DNA of 64,000 bases from Lepus europaeus (GCF_033115175.1 NC_084837.1:73183266-73247265); one strand, 5' to 3'; shown: positions 45,958 to 57,291, counted from the first letter of the stretch. The notes: generated from the sequence alone by a model not told the origin. Translations and numbers: made by a program.

Positions 45958-46684
45958 GGGTTGGTGTTGTGGCTCAGTGGGTTAGGCTGCCACCTGCGTT
46001 CGCATTCCATATGGGCACTGATTCCAGTCCCGGCTGCTCCACTTCCAATCCAGTTCTCTGCTGGTGTACCTGGGAGGCCAGAAGAAGATGCTCCAAGTCC
46101 TTGGGCCCCTCCACTCATGTGAGAGACCTGGATGGAGTTCCAGGCTTCTGGCTGTGGCCTCACCCAGCTCTGGTCATTGCTGCCATTTTGAGAATGAACC
46201 AGTGGATGGAAGAGTTTCTCTCTGTTTCTCTCTCTCTCTCTCTCTTCCTCTCTCTCTCTCTCTCTCTCTTTCTCTCCCCACACCTTCTAATTCTGCTTTT
46301 CAAATAAATAATAAAATTTTTTAAATTTTTTATTTTATTTTATTTTTGACAGGCAGAGTGGACAGTGAGAGAGAGACAGAGAGAAAGGTCTTCCTTTGCC
46401 ATTGGTTCACCCTCCAATGGCCGCCGCGGCTGGCACGCTGCGACCAGCGCACCACGCTGATCCGATCGATGGCAGGAGCCAGGTGCTTCTCCTGGTCTCC
46501 CATGGGGTGCAGGGCCCAAGCACTTGGGCCATCCTCCACTGCACTCCTGGGCCATAGCAGAGAGCTGGCCTGGAAGAGGGGCAACCGGGACTAGAACCCG
46601 GTGTGCCGGCGCCGCAAGGTGGAGGATTAGCCTATTGAGCCACGGCACCGGCCTATAAATAATAAATTTTAAAAAGAATTTTTA
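45958..46684 (+). mobile_element. CSINE type II, interrupted, with TSD
   Basis: TSD GTAAATTACAG at 45947-45957 and 46689-46699. Its tail is split by a type I copy. Confidence 0.92.
46321..46656 (-). mobile_element. CSINE type I nested in the tail of another CSINE
   Basis: TSD AAATAATAAA(A)TTTT at 46306-46320 and 46657-46670 duplicates the host SINE's A-rich tail. Confidence 0.95.
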
Positions 46685-46770
46685 AAAGGTAAATTACAGA
46701 TATTATGACATTTCTTCTATAGACTCCAGTACGCACCTAAGAATTAAGGATACATAACCACAACCCCTAA

Positions 46771-47039
46771 AAAACTAAACAGCAATTCCTTTGTGTTAGA
46801 AAATATCCATTCTGTAACTGAATTTTCCTGTTGTACAAGGTGTGGCCATTGACTGCCTGCTATTTTGAACAAACTACTGGAAAAGATTATTTTTGTACTA
46901 AATCTTGGCAAGACGATTTCAGACACTGTAAAGTGCATCATAGCAGGTGCCCACATCTTTGGTAACTCCACTATTTGTGACGCTAAGATTGAGTCCTAGG
47001 TGTACACAATAACAGCCCAATTTTTAAAAGCCTTTTTTT
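46771..47039. other. Unassigned spacer
   Basis: Nothing recognised. Confidence 0.4.
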
Positions 47040-47610
47040 AGCAGCTTTTCTGAACACACTTCATATTCCACATAATTCACCGATTGAAAGTGTGTAATCT
47101 AGTGGCTTTTAGTTTTCTTCATAGAGCTGTGTAACCATCATCATTATCATTTTAAAGTTATATGTGTGTGTGTGTGTGTGTACTTCAGAGACAGAGTTCC
47201 TGCCTGCTGGTTCACTCCCCCAAAGCCTGCAATGGCCGACATCAGAACCAGGAGCCAGGATCACAGTCCAAGTCTCCTACTTGATAACAGGAACCCAGAT
47301 CATTGAACCATTCCAGGGTCTGCATTGTCGGGAAACTGGAGTCAGGAGCCAGAGCTGGGAAGCAAACACAGGCACTCCTAGGTGGGATGCAGGTGTCTTA
47401 ACCATTATGTTGAACGCCCAACCCCCCATTATCATCCTTAGAACACTTCATCATCCAAAAATGAAACCCTATATTCATTACCAGTATCCCTCCTCCCCCA
47501 CCCTGTTATCCTCTAGCTCTAGACAAGCGTACATCTACTCTCTGTCTCTATAAGATTTGTCTATTTGAAACTATCATGTAAGACAGAATCATACACTACA
47601 TGACAACACA
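47040..47610 (-). mobile_element. L1M 3' UTR fossil, interrupted
   Basis: CATAATTCACCGATTGAAAG, TAGTGGCTTTTAGTTTTCTT, TCTCTGTCTCTATAAGATTT follow the reverse of old L1 3' UTRs. A type III CSINE interrupts it. Confidence 0.65.
47160..47432 (-). mobile_element. CSINE type III with (TG)n
   Basis: A (TG)n at 47163-47180 replaces the usual start. Body AGGGTCTGCATTGTCGGGAA. Confidence 0.8.
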
Positions 47611-47654
47611 CCTTTCCATTGATTTTCCCATGGCCAGCAAGTAGCCTATTGGGT

Positions 47655-47880
47655 CAAATGTTATTTAAATGGTGAAAATCTTTTTTTCTGATGGTGTTCA
47701 TCTTGGGCAGTGAGGGGACGAACACATTTTGTCTCTATCCCTGCTGACATCTTGGTTTTAGCCCAGTGAAACTTTGATGGAATTCTGACCTATAGAATTA
47801 TAACACAGTAAATCTGTATTGTCTTAAATCACTAAATTTGTGGCAATTTATTACAGCATCAATAAGAAAGTAATACACTG
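47655..47880 (+). mobile_element. MLT1-like LTR 3' part
   Basis: TGACATCTTGGTTTTAGCCC, ATTCTGACCTATAGAATTAT, and AATTTGTGGCAATTTATTAC follow the 3' half of MLT1 LTRs. Confidence 0.65.
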
Positions 47881-47942
47881 ATCAATATTCAGTATTGCCA
47901 ATGGTTTCATGTGTTGATTTAAAAGATCAAAGATAATACTTT

Positions 47943-48199
47943 AGGGGTTGCACTGTGGCGTAGCGGGTAAAGTCGCCACCTGCAGTATCGACATCCCATA
48001 TAGGTGTCTGTTCAAGTCCCGGCTGCTCTGCTTCAGATCCAGCTCTCTGCTACAGCCTGCAAAAGCAGTGGAAGATGGCCCAAGTCCTTGGGCCCCTGCA
48101 CCCATGTGGGAGACTTGGAAGAAGTTCCTGGCTCCTGGCTTCGGATCAGCCCACCTCCAGCCGTTGCAGCCTTTTGGGGAGTGAACCAGCAAATGGAAG

Positions 48200-48245
<46 letters not shown>

Positions 48246-48298
48246 TTCTGCCTCTCTCTGTGTAACTCTGCCTTTCAAATAAATAAATACATCTTTAA
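47943..48298 (+). mobile_element. CSINE type II with (TC)n
   Basis: Near consensus head; (TC)n at 48202-48242; tail TTTCAAATAAATAAATACAT. Confidence 0.93.
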
Positions 48299-48436
48299 TA
48301 ACATAAAATGCACAAATTCTATTTTTAAAATTATACTTTATATTCATTTTACTTGCATTTTTGATTATTGATGGTTTTGAATATACTTAATGGATTTCCT
48401 TCCCAGTTTTGAATTTCTGTTTGAGTCCCTTATCTA

Positions 48437-48508
48437 CTTTTTTTTTAAAAAAAGATTTACTTATTTATTTAAAAGTCAGTTACACACAGAGAGGATAGGC
48501 AGAGGCAG

Positions 48509-48552
<44 letters not shown>

Positions 48553-48632
48553 TTCCATCCAAACCGGCGCCCATATGGGATGCCAGCACTTCAGGCCAGA
48601 GCGTTAACCCACTGCGCCACAGTGCCAGCCCC
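48437..48632 (-). mobile_element. CSINE type II, middle deleted
   Basis: (GA)n at 48512-48550, then GTCTTCCATCC joined directly to AAACCGGCGCCCATATGG: the central ~150 bp are lost. Confidence 0.92.
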
Positions 48633-48760
48633 ATGTCCATTTTTCTTTTAGACTGTTCTAGCATTTCACTGATTTATAAGAACTTTTTCATATATTGGTA
48701 AACTATATTTTGCCCAGGTTTTCGATTTTTTATAACACTATTGTCATTTTTAAATTTTTA

Positions 48761-48933
48761 ATATTTATTTCTTTATTTGAAGGGGAGAGTGACAGAGACC
48801 TTCTATCTGTTAGTTCATCCCCCAGATGACCATTATAGCCAGGTCTGGGTCAGGCCGAAGCCAGGAGCCAGGAACTCCATCCTGGTCTCCTACATGGATA
48901 GTAGGGACTCGAGCATTTTGGGCATCATCTGCC
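48761..48933 (-). mobile_element. CSINE type III 3' part
   Basis: Reverse old copy cut off at GGGCATCATCTGCC, where a type I 5' part follows within 10 bp. Confidence 0.8.
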
Positions 48934-48943
48934 ATACAATATT

Positions 48944-49206
48944 GCCGTTGGTTCACCCTCCAATGGCTGCCGTGGCCGGCGCACCACGCTGATCCAAAGC
49001 CAGGAGCCAGGTGCTTCTCCTGGTCTCCCATGCGGGTGCAGGGCCCAAGCACTTGGGCCATCCTCCACTGCCTTCCCGGGCCATAGCAGAGAGCTGGCCT
49101 GGAAGAGGGGCAACCGGGACAGAATCTGGTGCCCCGACCGGGACTAGAACCCGGTGTGCTGGCACCGCTAGGTGGAGGATTAGCCTGTTGAGCCATGGCG
49201 CAGGCC
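48944..49206 (-). mobile_element. CSINE type I 5' part
   Basis: Starts abruptly at GCCGTTGGTTCACCCTCC, without the GACAGGCAGAGTGG tail region seen in all other reverse type I copies. Confidence 0.9.
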
Positions 49207-49445
49207 TACCTGTCACTGTTTAAAATATAAATTTCAAATATCTAATCACTCTTTAAAAAAACTATTTTCATCTGTAATATTTCAAATTGCACTTCTCATA
49301 ATTATAAAAGTATTTGCATATTTTATATGATTTACATTTAAATATTTGATCCATACACAATTTATTTTAATTAAGGCATGAGGAATACATTCATTATTTT
49401 TTAAAACCCAATCCTAGCAGTCTCATTTATGGCTTAGTTACCTTT
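49207..49445. other. AT-rich spacer
   Basis: Nothing recognised. Confidence 0.4.
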
Positions 49446-49459
49446 CCCTACTGATTTTA

Positions 49460-50047
49460 TTTTATTATTTTTCATTATTTTATTTTTTATCCAGAAACCT
49501 TTTATTTAAGGTATACAAACTTTGTGCATTTAATAAATACAACTTTAGGAGCATAATGATTCTTCCCACCCTACCCACCATCCCACCTGCACTCCCATTC
49601 TTCTTTCTCCTTCTCCTAGTCCCATTCTTATTTTTTTACTAAAATCTATTGTCAATTAACTTTGTATACATAATATTAACTTTATGCTAAGTGTTCAACA
49701 AACAGCATTAAAAAAAAAAACTGTTCCTCAACAGTTGAGGCAAGGGCTGTCAAAGTCATCACATCTCAACATGTCAATTTCACTTCCAAAGATTACCTTT
49801 AAGGTATTCTATTAGTTACCACAGATCAGGGAACACATATGGTATTTGTACTTTGCGGATTGGCGTATTTCACTAAATCTAATGTTTTCCAGTTGCATAC
49901 ATTTTGTTGCAAACGACAGGATTTGATTTTTTTAACTGTTGTGCAGTATTTCATGGTGTACATGTCCCATAATATCTTTATCCAGTCTTCACTTGATGGA
50001 CATTTGGGTTGATTCCATATCTTGGCTATTGTGAATTGAGCTGCATT
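49460..50047 (-). mobile_element. 5'-truncated lagomorph L1, with TSD
   Basis: The minus strand carries the ORF2 C-terminus (IAKIWNQPKCPSS, WIKILWDMYTMKY) and a 3' UTR with a polypurine GGAGAAGGAGAAAGAAG tract and A-rich tail. TSD CCC(T/C)ACTGATTTTA at 49446-49459 and 50048-50061. It is dead: only the last part of ORF2 remains. Confidence 0.92.
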
Positions 50048-50239
50048 CCCCACTGATTTTAAATACCACTTGTATCATACACTACATCCCCATATTACAG
50101 GCAAACCAGTTAGGAAGCGATTGCAGTGGTTCTATTTTGTTCTAGGGTCACAGTGTTTTAGTTACTGTATCTTTATAATTTACTATCTGGTAAGGTAATT
50201 CACCTTCATTCATTTTAGAATTTTCTTGGTTACTTATTT

Positions 50240-50965
50240 TTTCATTCATTCACTCAAAAAAAAGTGTTTGCGAAGTACTTAATACATGCCAGACTCCTTT
50301 CCAAACATCACACTACAAGATAGCCAAGGTCCCTGCCCTCAGAGAGCCTCCATCACCCAGAGGAGGAGACAGACCTTGAAACAAGATTGATAACGGCTAT
50401 GATCAATTCTAAGACAAAAAGAAATAAGATGGCTGGCGCCGTGGCTTAACAGGCTAATCCTCTGCCTTGCGGCGCCGGCACACCGGGTTCTAGTCCCGTT
50501 TGGGGCACCGGATTCTATCCCGGTTGCCCCTCTTCCAGGCCAGCTCTCTGCTATGGCCCGGGAAGGCAGTAGAGGATGGCCCAAGTCCTTGGGCCCTGCA
50601 CCCGCATGGGAGACCAGGAGAAGCACCTGGCTCCTGCCATCGGATCAGCGAGATGCGCTGGCCGCAGCGGCCATTGGAAGGTGAACCAACGGCAAAGGAA
50701 GACCTTTGTCTCTGTCTCTCTCTCACTATCCACTCTGCCTGTCAAAAAAAAAGAAAAAAGAAATAAGATGATGTCACAGGACACAGTGGAGCGAGGACCC
50801 TGATGAGGGAAGGCCTATCTGAAGAGTGTGCACTTACCAGGATGGAAAGGAGCTGGCCACGCAAAGGAGCACCCTGGGCACGGGGAAAGCAAGTACAAAG
50901 GGCCGAAGTTGAGGCTAAGCGGGTCATATTCTGGAAGCGAGGTGAAGGGTCACGGGGCTGCAGCA
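50240..50965 (-). mobile_element. L2, interrupted
   Basis: CATTCATTCACTCAAAAAAA, AAGGTCCCTGCCCTCAGAGA, GAGGGAAGGCCTATCTGAAG and GCAAGTACAAAGGGCC in L2 order, split by a CSINE. Confidence 0.75.
50432..50754 (+). mobile_element. CSINE type I in L2, with TSD
   Basis: Perfect 16-bp TSD AAAAAGAAATAAGATG at 50416-50431 and 50755-50770. Confidence 0.96.
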
Positions 50966-51496
50966 GTGAGAAAGAAGAGTGAAAGTGCCTACTTCGATTT
51001 TCTTCTTCCCTCCACAGCCACTGTCCACCTTGCCTTTGGTCCACGAAAGCCTGCGTCAGTGGCTCCCTTGCCCTCTGGCTTCTGGTTGTGTCCAGTCACT
51101 GGGAATGACTAATAGGTGATGAGAGGAAGGGAGGAGAGTGGAGGTAGGAGATTTACTTCCCTGGTCCCCTTCCTGTTGGGTTGTCTCCTGTTGGCTGCAT
51201 CCTATATTGAAGGATACGGGTCCCAACCGTCGGACCTTTGTGCAGCTCTCATGCCACACTCAGGCCCTGGTGGTCAAGGCTCTCAGCTGCCACTGAGCAT
51301 AGGGGCTGCACCTTCCCACATGGCTCCGCCTAAACGCCACCTTTCCCTTTCCTCAGACTTACATTTTTAAACAATCTCTCTGGTCACTTTAAAGTATGAA
51401 CTGAGAGGATGGGAGAGATTGACAGTAACACAGTAAAACCAGAAATGACTTGAAAAAAATCTTGAATGTTTGAACACTGAGAAACAGGACACTGAG
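50966..51496. other. Unassigned intergenic sequence
   Basis: Mixed to GC-rich. Open frames here have no splice or family support. Confidence 0.4.
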
Positions 51497-52235
51497 TTCC
51501 ATTCATTCATTTAGTTCTTCCAATAACTATATGCCAGCAGTTTTGTAGGTACAGAAGATAGAGAAACACATTATACAGTATATTTGAAAGAGACAAGTGG
51601 CAAGGAATAATGAGGTGCCGGCACTGTGGCATAGAAGGTTAAGCCTCCGCGTGCGGCGCCAGTATCCCATATAGGTGCCGGTTCGAGTTCCGGCTACTCC
51701 AATCCAGCTCCCTGCTAATGTACCTGGGAAAGCACTGGAAGATGGCCCAAGTACTTGAGCCCCTGCACCCATGTGGGGGACCTGGAAGAAGCTCCTGGTT
51801 CCTGGCTTCAGCATGCAGCCCCAGGTGTTGCAACCATTGGGGACTGAATCAGTGGATAGAAGATTCTCTCTGTCTCTCTCTCTCTCTCCTCTCTCCTTTC
51901 TCCTCTCTCCACCCCCTCCTCTCTCCTGTCTCCTTCCTATCTCTGCTTTTCAAATAAATAAAGCTTTAAAAAAAAAAAGGAATAATGAAAACTTAGAGCA
52001 AGATAATGGGTAGACGAAGAGGGTCTGATTTTAAAGAATCAAGCAGTGAGAAGGTGACATTTGAGCTAAGGTTTGGAAGAGGTGAGAAAATGAGCCACGT
52101 GGCGACTGAGAAGGCCTCTGTGAAGGCCCCCAGCATGAGCGAGGGTACGGCCGTGTCAGGAGAAGCAGAGGCCAGTGTGGCCGTGGCTCAGGGCTCTGGG
52201 GAGAGTGGACAGAAACGAGGTCAGAGCGGCTGCAG
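51497..52235 (-). mobile_element. L2, interrupted
   Basis: TTCATTCATTTAGTTCTTCC, GAAGGTGACATTTGAGCTAA and GAGGCCAGTGTGGCCGTGGC match reverse L2. The 105-codon ORF across 52006-52320 is L2-derived. Confidence 0.75.
51614..51976 (+). mobile_element. CSINE type II in L2, with TSD
   Basis: Perfect 12-bp TSD AAGGAATAATGA at 51602-51613 and 51977-51988. Confidence 0.95.
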
Positions 52236-52809
52236 GAGCAGCAGAGAGGAAGGAACCCCGCCGTCGCACACACTCCCCCTACCCATTCTGCCGTGCCCTG
52301 TGGGTGGGGAGAACCAGTAATCACCCTGAGTTTCTCAGAACGCATTAGTCCTTTCAAACGATTCCTTCACAGTGTCTGGCTAGAAGCACTGGCCTAATTC
52401 CCCAGCGTTTATAAATTGTACCACTGCTCTCACAGTGGAGCTGGCAGCTAAGTCACTTTGGGTCACCGCTGCACACCCACAGGAATGGCTGGAGGAAGGC
52501 TTTGGAGCACCAGAGCAAAGCTATTGATTTTCTGTTCCACTGAGGAAGATGTTTCATTGGATTTTCAGAATACCTTTGGGACAAAGGAGAGGAAAGAAAA
52601 ATTGTCTTATATTGGTGGGCAAATTTAAAATAAACCTTTTTAAAAAACTTTTTACTATAAAAATGTTATAACAGATATAAAATGAGAGAGGACAGAATAT
52701 GGAACACCTGTGTGCCTATTATACAGGTTCAATAATTACTAACTAATAGCCACTCTTCTTTTTTCTATTTATCTTGTGATATATTTTTTCCTGGGGTATT
52801 TTAAAGCAA
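52236..52809. other. Unassigned, possible L1M trace
   Basis: 52640-52745 resembles the fossil at 45885. The rest is unrecognised. Confidence 0.35.
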
Positions 52810-53059
52810 TTTCAGGCATCAATATTTGTGGGCACTTCTTGCATGTCAGATACTATTTTAGATGCTAGGATTATATTAATAAAAATATATGGACAAAAAT
52901 CCCAGTCCACATAAATCTCACATTCTAGTTGTGGGAAAGAGACAAGTAAAATCAATAAGCATCTTGTGTGGTATGCTAAAAGATGCTAAGTGCAATGGAG
53001 AACTAGCACACAGCATTAAGGGAATGGAGAGTGCAGGGGGAGGGGTTGCCACTTTAATA

Positions 53060-53392
53060 CCTTTATTTATTTGAGACACACACACACACACACACACACG
53101 GGGATAGGCAAAAAGAGAGACAGACATAGAGAGAGCTTCCACCCACTAATTCACTCCCCAAATATCCACAATGACTGGGACTGGATCAGACAATAGCTAG
53201 TAATTCAATCCAAGTCTCCCACATGGCTGGTAGCAACCCTACCACTTGAGCCATCACCACTGCTTCCCAAGGTCTACATTAGCAGGAAACTGGAGTCAAG
53301 ATCCAGAGCTGAGTGTCAAATCCAGGCATCCCAATATGGAATGCAGAAGTCGTAACTGGCTTGTTAACTGCTAGGCCAAGTGCCCATCCTAG
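53060..53392 (-). mobile_element. CSINE type III with (CA)n in L2
   Basis: (CA)n at 53077-53099. Flanks TTGCCACTTTAATA and GTACAACTTTAAAA look like a diverged TSD. Confidence 0.82.
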
Positions 53393-53421
53393 GGTACAAC
53401 TTTAAAAAGGGGGTCAGGGTA

Positions 53422-53826
53422 TGTGTGCTGAACACTGGGCTGCACCCTCAGCTCCCCCTTCAGAACTCAAAGACGTATATCTTCAGCTGCTGAAAAGAAC
53501 CATCTCACCTAAGGTCATGACTTACTGCTCCCTGGAAAGGTCTACATCCTGTGCCCTTGTCTATGCGGGATAAAAAGACCTAACTGTCTCACCGCAGCTC
53601 AGAGCAGCTCTAAAGGGTCCTCTCATCTTCAGAATTTCCTGTAAAGTTGGTGGAGGTATCCACTGAGATGGCTTTGCAGTCTGATTCCTCTTTTTTTGTC
53701 AAATTCTGCTTCCTTCCTATTCCTCCTCTTCCCCGGATGTTGACTCAAGAGTACTCCCCAATACATTTCTGCATGCTATTCTCTACTGCAGAATTTGCCT
53801 CCCAAGGAACCCAACCCAAGATAGCA
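53422..53826 (+). mobile_element. Solo LTR inside L2
   Basis: Starts TGTGTGCTGAACACTGGG and ends GGAACCCAACCCAAGATAGCA (TG..CA). It contains GGATAAAAAG at about 53569-53578 as a possible TATA box. The flanking L2 reads through once this block is removed. The family is unresolved; no retroviral genes adjoin. Confidence 0.6.
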
Positions 53827-54030
53827 GGCCTTCCTGAGAGCATGATTTTTTAGCAAAGATGTGATGAATTTAGGGGACTGAATCTGAAATACCAGGAGGA
53901 AGAGCTTTCCAGGGAGAGAAAAGAGCAAGTACAAAGCCCCTGAGGTAGAAGAGGATCAGCTGTGTTTGAAGAAAAGTATGGGATCTAGTGTGGCTATTTA
54001 GAAAGAAGAGCAAAGAATGAAATCGGCACT

Positions 54031-55153
54031 CTACTAGGGAGCCAAAATTGTAGAGGCATAGAGGCTACTGAAGAACATGGCTTTGTCTCAGAGTGACAAG
54101 AGAGCTTGAGGATTTCCCCAAAGATCCCTGTCCTAGCTCTTGAAGCTGCCTCAACTATCTTGACAAGATTTCCCAATATTCTTCATTGACTTCCAGATCC
54201 ATAATCAGGTAAATTGACTAAACCCACAGGGGCCATACCTAAGAGGGCCCCTAACACACCATTAGCAGGCACTTGAAAGTTCAGCTCTGGCAATGCTTTA
54301 GTGCCAGTGGACTAGAGTTTCTGTGGTTCCTAAGCCATCATTTTTCTGTGGCAAAGACTTAGGAAGCTCCTTCCAAGCCAAGAAACAAGTATTCAAAGCA
54401 AGAAACAAGAAGAGATGGGAAGCTTGGCCCTTTGGAGACTTCCTACAACTGGCTATCAAGTTCTCCATCCCTGATACTGTTCAGGGTCAAATAGGAGCTA
54501 AGACAAGTAGACAGATCTTCCCACTCTCTGTGGTTGTGCTAAACTCCATGGGGAGATTCTCTTGGAGTTCTCACATTCAAGCCCTAGACACTGACCTAGA
54601 GGATATGTACCTGCATGGAACCTTCTCACTTTGCCCATAAAGAAGAGAGGCGGGAGCTAATGCCCATCATGGGTTCTGTGATGGCACTTAAAGATTAGTG
54701 TCCATTTACACACATCTCTGGCCAGTTCATTTCCATTTGTTTAATAGACCTTGCACAGCCAGGCATACCAGGAAAAGAATAGCACAAAAATCCTTGCTAG
54801 AAGTTCTTCCAGACTGGCCCACTTCTTACTACTCTGGTCTACCAGTTGTCTGAGTTTCCTTACTCCTTTCAGCCCTGACTTCTGGTTCTTGCTTTTGAAC
54901 TCCTTGGTTTGGTGACTCAGTTTATAACATTCACCATAACTCCAATCAGACCTTCCTTTAGGACCTGGTACTTCATGCTTGTCCACCATCTTTCCTCATG
55001 GCAAATGTGGATCAGAATCAACTCATACTCAAAGGTCACTACATCGAATAAAGGGAGTCCCAATTCTTATCACACTAGAATAGGCACACATGGCCCAGAC
55101 AGTGAGGGGTTCATGGATACCCTTATCTGAGGTAGAGTCACTAATTCCATTAG
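54031..55153. other. Unclassified block, left part
   Basis: Evenly mixed sequence, no CSINE, several short ORFs on both strands without family support. Might be an old ERV interior or unique DNA. Confidence 0.35.
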
Positions 55154-55166
55154 CCCTGCCATCCTT

Positions 55167-55198
55167 TTTTTTTTTTTTTTACAGGCAGAGTGGACAGT

Positions 55199-55232
<34 letters not shown>

Positions 55233-55505
55233 TCTTCCTTTGCCATTGGTTCACCCTCCAATGGCTGCCGCAGCCAGCACACTGGGGCCAGCACATTGCG
55301 CTGATCCGAAAGCAGATGCTTATCTCCCATGGGGTACAGGGCCCAAGCACTTGGGCCATCCTCCACTGCACTCCTGGGCCATAGCAGGAGCTGGCCTGGA
55401 AGAGGGGCAACCAGGACAGAATCCGGCGCCCCGACCGGGACTAGAACCCGGTGTGCAGGCGCCGCTAGGCGGAGGATTAACCTGTTGAGCCATGGCGCCG
55501 GCTAA
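55167..55505 (-). mobile_element. CSINE type I, with TSD
   Basis: Perfect 13-bp TSD CCCTGCCATCCTT at 55154-55166 and 55506-55518. Confidence 0.96.
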
Positions 55506-55518
55506 CCCTGCCATCCTT

Positions 55519-56227
55519 CTGTGCTACAGCCTTCCTGCATGACTTCCTGGACATGGGTAACAGGGTGTGGATTCCATCTCCATCTTATCCTCCACCTGAG
55601 CTCAAGTGTCCTTTGAGACTTCAAGCTTCTGATGCACACTGCCTCCTTCTCAGAAATCCAGATGATCCTGACTAATACGCTCAAGGTTTAGAGTAGGTTA
55701 CTCAGGGACAGCCTGACCACCACACTAGCTAAGTAGGTCAAGGATGGCCTTTACTTCACACAAGCTGAACACACTTGGCAGGACTAGTTCCTGTGAACAT
55801 CCACAAGAGGAGATGTCCCCCCTCATTGCCTTAGCAGATCTTCCAAGGTGAAGCCTACAAAGGGAACTTAAGTTTGTACCTTTTATCTCCCTTCCCCCTA
55901 ACTGCTACGCCTGCACCAATGAATAGGGAGAAGGATTGTAATAGTCCCCTATTCCTAATTCCCGGTTCCATAGAGGCCAGCTGCAGGGCCTGGTAAGGCA
56001 AAGTGTGGGTATGAATTTGGGGAACATTTGGGAGACCGCGGCTCACGTCAAGCAAGTCCATGACTACCTGCAAGTTTTGCTCCTGTGAAGGGATGAGCAA
56101 GGATGATGAGGAGTTTGTACAATTTGACCACTTGAGGTACAATTATGGCCTGGAAAAAATGTACCCAGTCTCATGTAAGAGAGCTTCCATAGGTCAGTTC
56201 ACACAATGGGAAGATTCTCTCAAGGTG
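55519..56227. other. Unclassified block, right part
   Basis: Same character as 54031-55153, from which it is separated only by the CSINE. Confidence 0.35.
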
Positions 56228-56494
56228 AGAGGGCATTTAGCCTAGCAGGTAAGATGCCCACTTTCCATACTGGAGTTCCTGAGTTTAATTAGTAGCTCCC
56301 ACTCCTGACACCAGCTTCCTGTCAATACAGATCCTGGGAGGCAGCTGGTGATGGTCCAAGTAACCGGATTCCTGCCATCCATGTGAGAGGCTTGGATTGA
56401 GTTCCTACACCCTGGTCCTGACTTCCATGGCCATAGCAGATATTTGGAGAATGAAACTGCAGATGGGCTCTCTCTCTAATATACAAATTTTCTT
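56228..56494 (+). mobile_element. CSINE type III
   Basis: Head GGGCATTTAGCCTAGCAGGT. The 3' end is cut by the next insertion. Confidence 0.85.
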
Positions 56495-56761
56495 TTTCTT
56501 TTTTTTTTTTTTAAAGATTTATTTATTTATTTGTAAGGCAGAGTTACACACAGAGAGAAGGAGAGGCAGAGCCAGGAGCTTCTTCCAGGGTCTTCCCACA
56601 TGGATGCAGGGGCCCAAGGACTTGGGTCATCTTCCACTACTTTCCCAGGACACAGCAGAGAGCTGGATCATAAGTGGAGCAACCGGGACTTGAACCAGAG
56701 CCCATATGGGATGCTGGCACTGCAGGCGGTGCCTTTACCCATTATGCCACAGCACCGGCCC
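56493..56761 (-). mobile_element. CSINE type II, middle deleted
   Basis: GAGAGGCAGAG joins directly to CCAGGAGCTTCTTCC. TSD-like AATATACAAATTTTC and AATACATTTTC flank it. Confidence 0.9.
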
Positions 56762-56774
56762 AATACATTTTCAA

Positions 56775-56935
56775 AAAGAAAAAACTCTATTCAACAAATA
56801 TTTATTGGCCTCTCTACTATATGCTAAGCCCTGAGATAAGTGATGAGTTCCAATCAGCCCCTGCTCTCAAGGAGATTACAAGTAAAGGACATATAAACAA
56901 TGACAGTGCACGGCGAAAAATGGTTTAGAATGGCA
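56775..56935 (-). mobile_element. L2 3' end
   Basis: CAACAAATATTTATTGGCCT, GCTCTCAAGGAGATTACAAG. Confidence 0.65.
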
Positions 56936-57276
56936 TTCAAGTAGTAGCAGTGTCAGAGGAGACAAAAGTCCATCTTACCAGGCTTAAATTTCTCCTCCAC
57001 TGACCTTATCACAACGCATTTTCTCATGCAAGAGGAAAACAGTTGATTATAATGGTCTGAAACAGAATGGAATATGAAACATTGTGGGTAAAAAATTATC
57101 TAGACTATATTGCTTTATTTTTCTCTGATTATAAAAACAATACATACTCATGTCGAAAATTCAAGAAATTCAAACTGCCTAGTGAACAAAGAAAATGATT
57201 CTAGTCAGGCCACTACTGTAAATATTAGGAGCCTTTCAGATGGATTTCTGTGTATAAGCATGCATGTACATACATA
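56936..57276. other. Intergenic, possible L1M-like trace
   Basis: TTATAAAAACAATACATACTC at 57131-57151 is typical of old interspersed repeats; not resolved. Confidence 0.35.
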
Positions 57277-57291
57277 CATATGTCTGCTTTA

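Larger units (their letters stand above)
52810..54030 (-). mobile_element. L2 split by a CSINE and a solo LTR
   Basis: L2 order is kept across three pieces: 52810-53054 (AAATCCCAGTCCACATAAAT), 53394-53420 (AAAAAGGGGGTCAGGG) and 53827-54030 (GGCCTTCCTGAGAG, AGTACAAAGCCCCTGAGG). Confidence 0.75.

Noticed and set aside
52006-52320. 105-codon ORF
   Set aside because: It overlaps reverse L2 sequence and has no splice or family support.
54323-54640. 105-codon ORF and an 82-codon ORF at 54741-54989 on the other strand
   Set aside because: No recognised family, no splice context and no conservation evidence. Kept only as part of the unclassified block.
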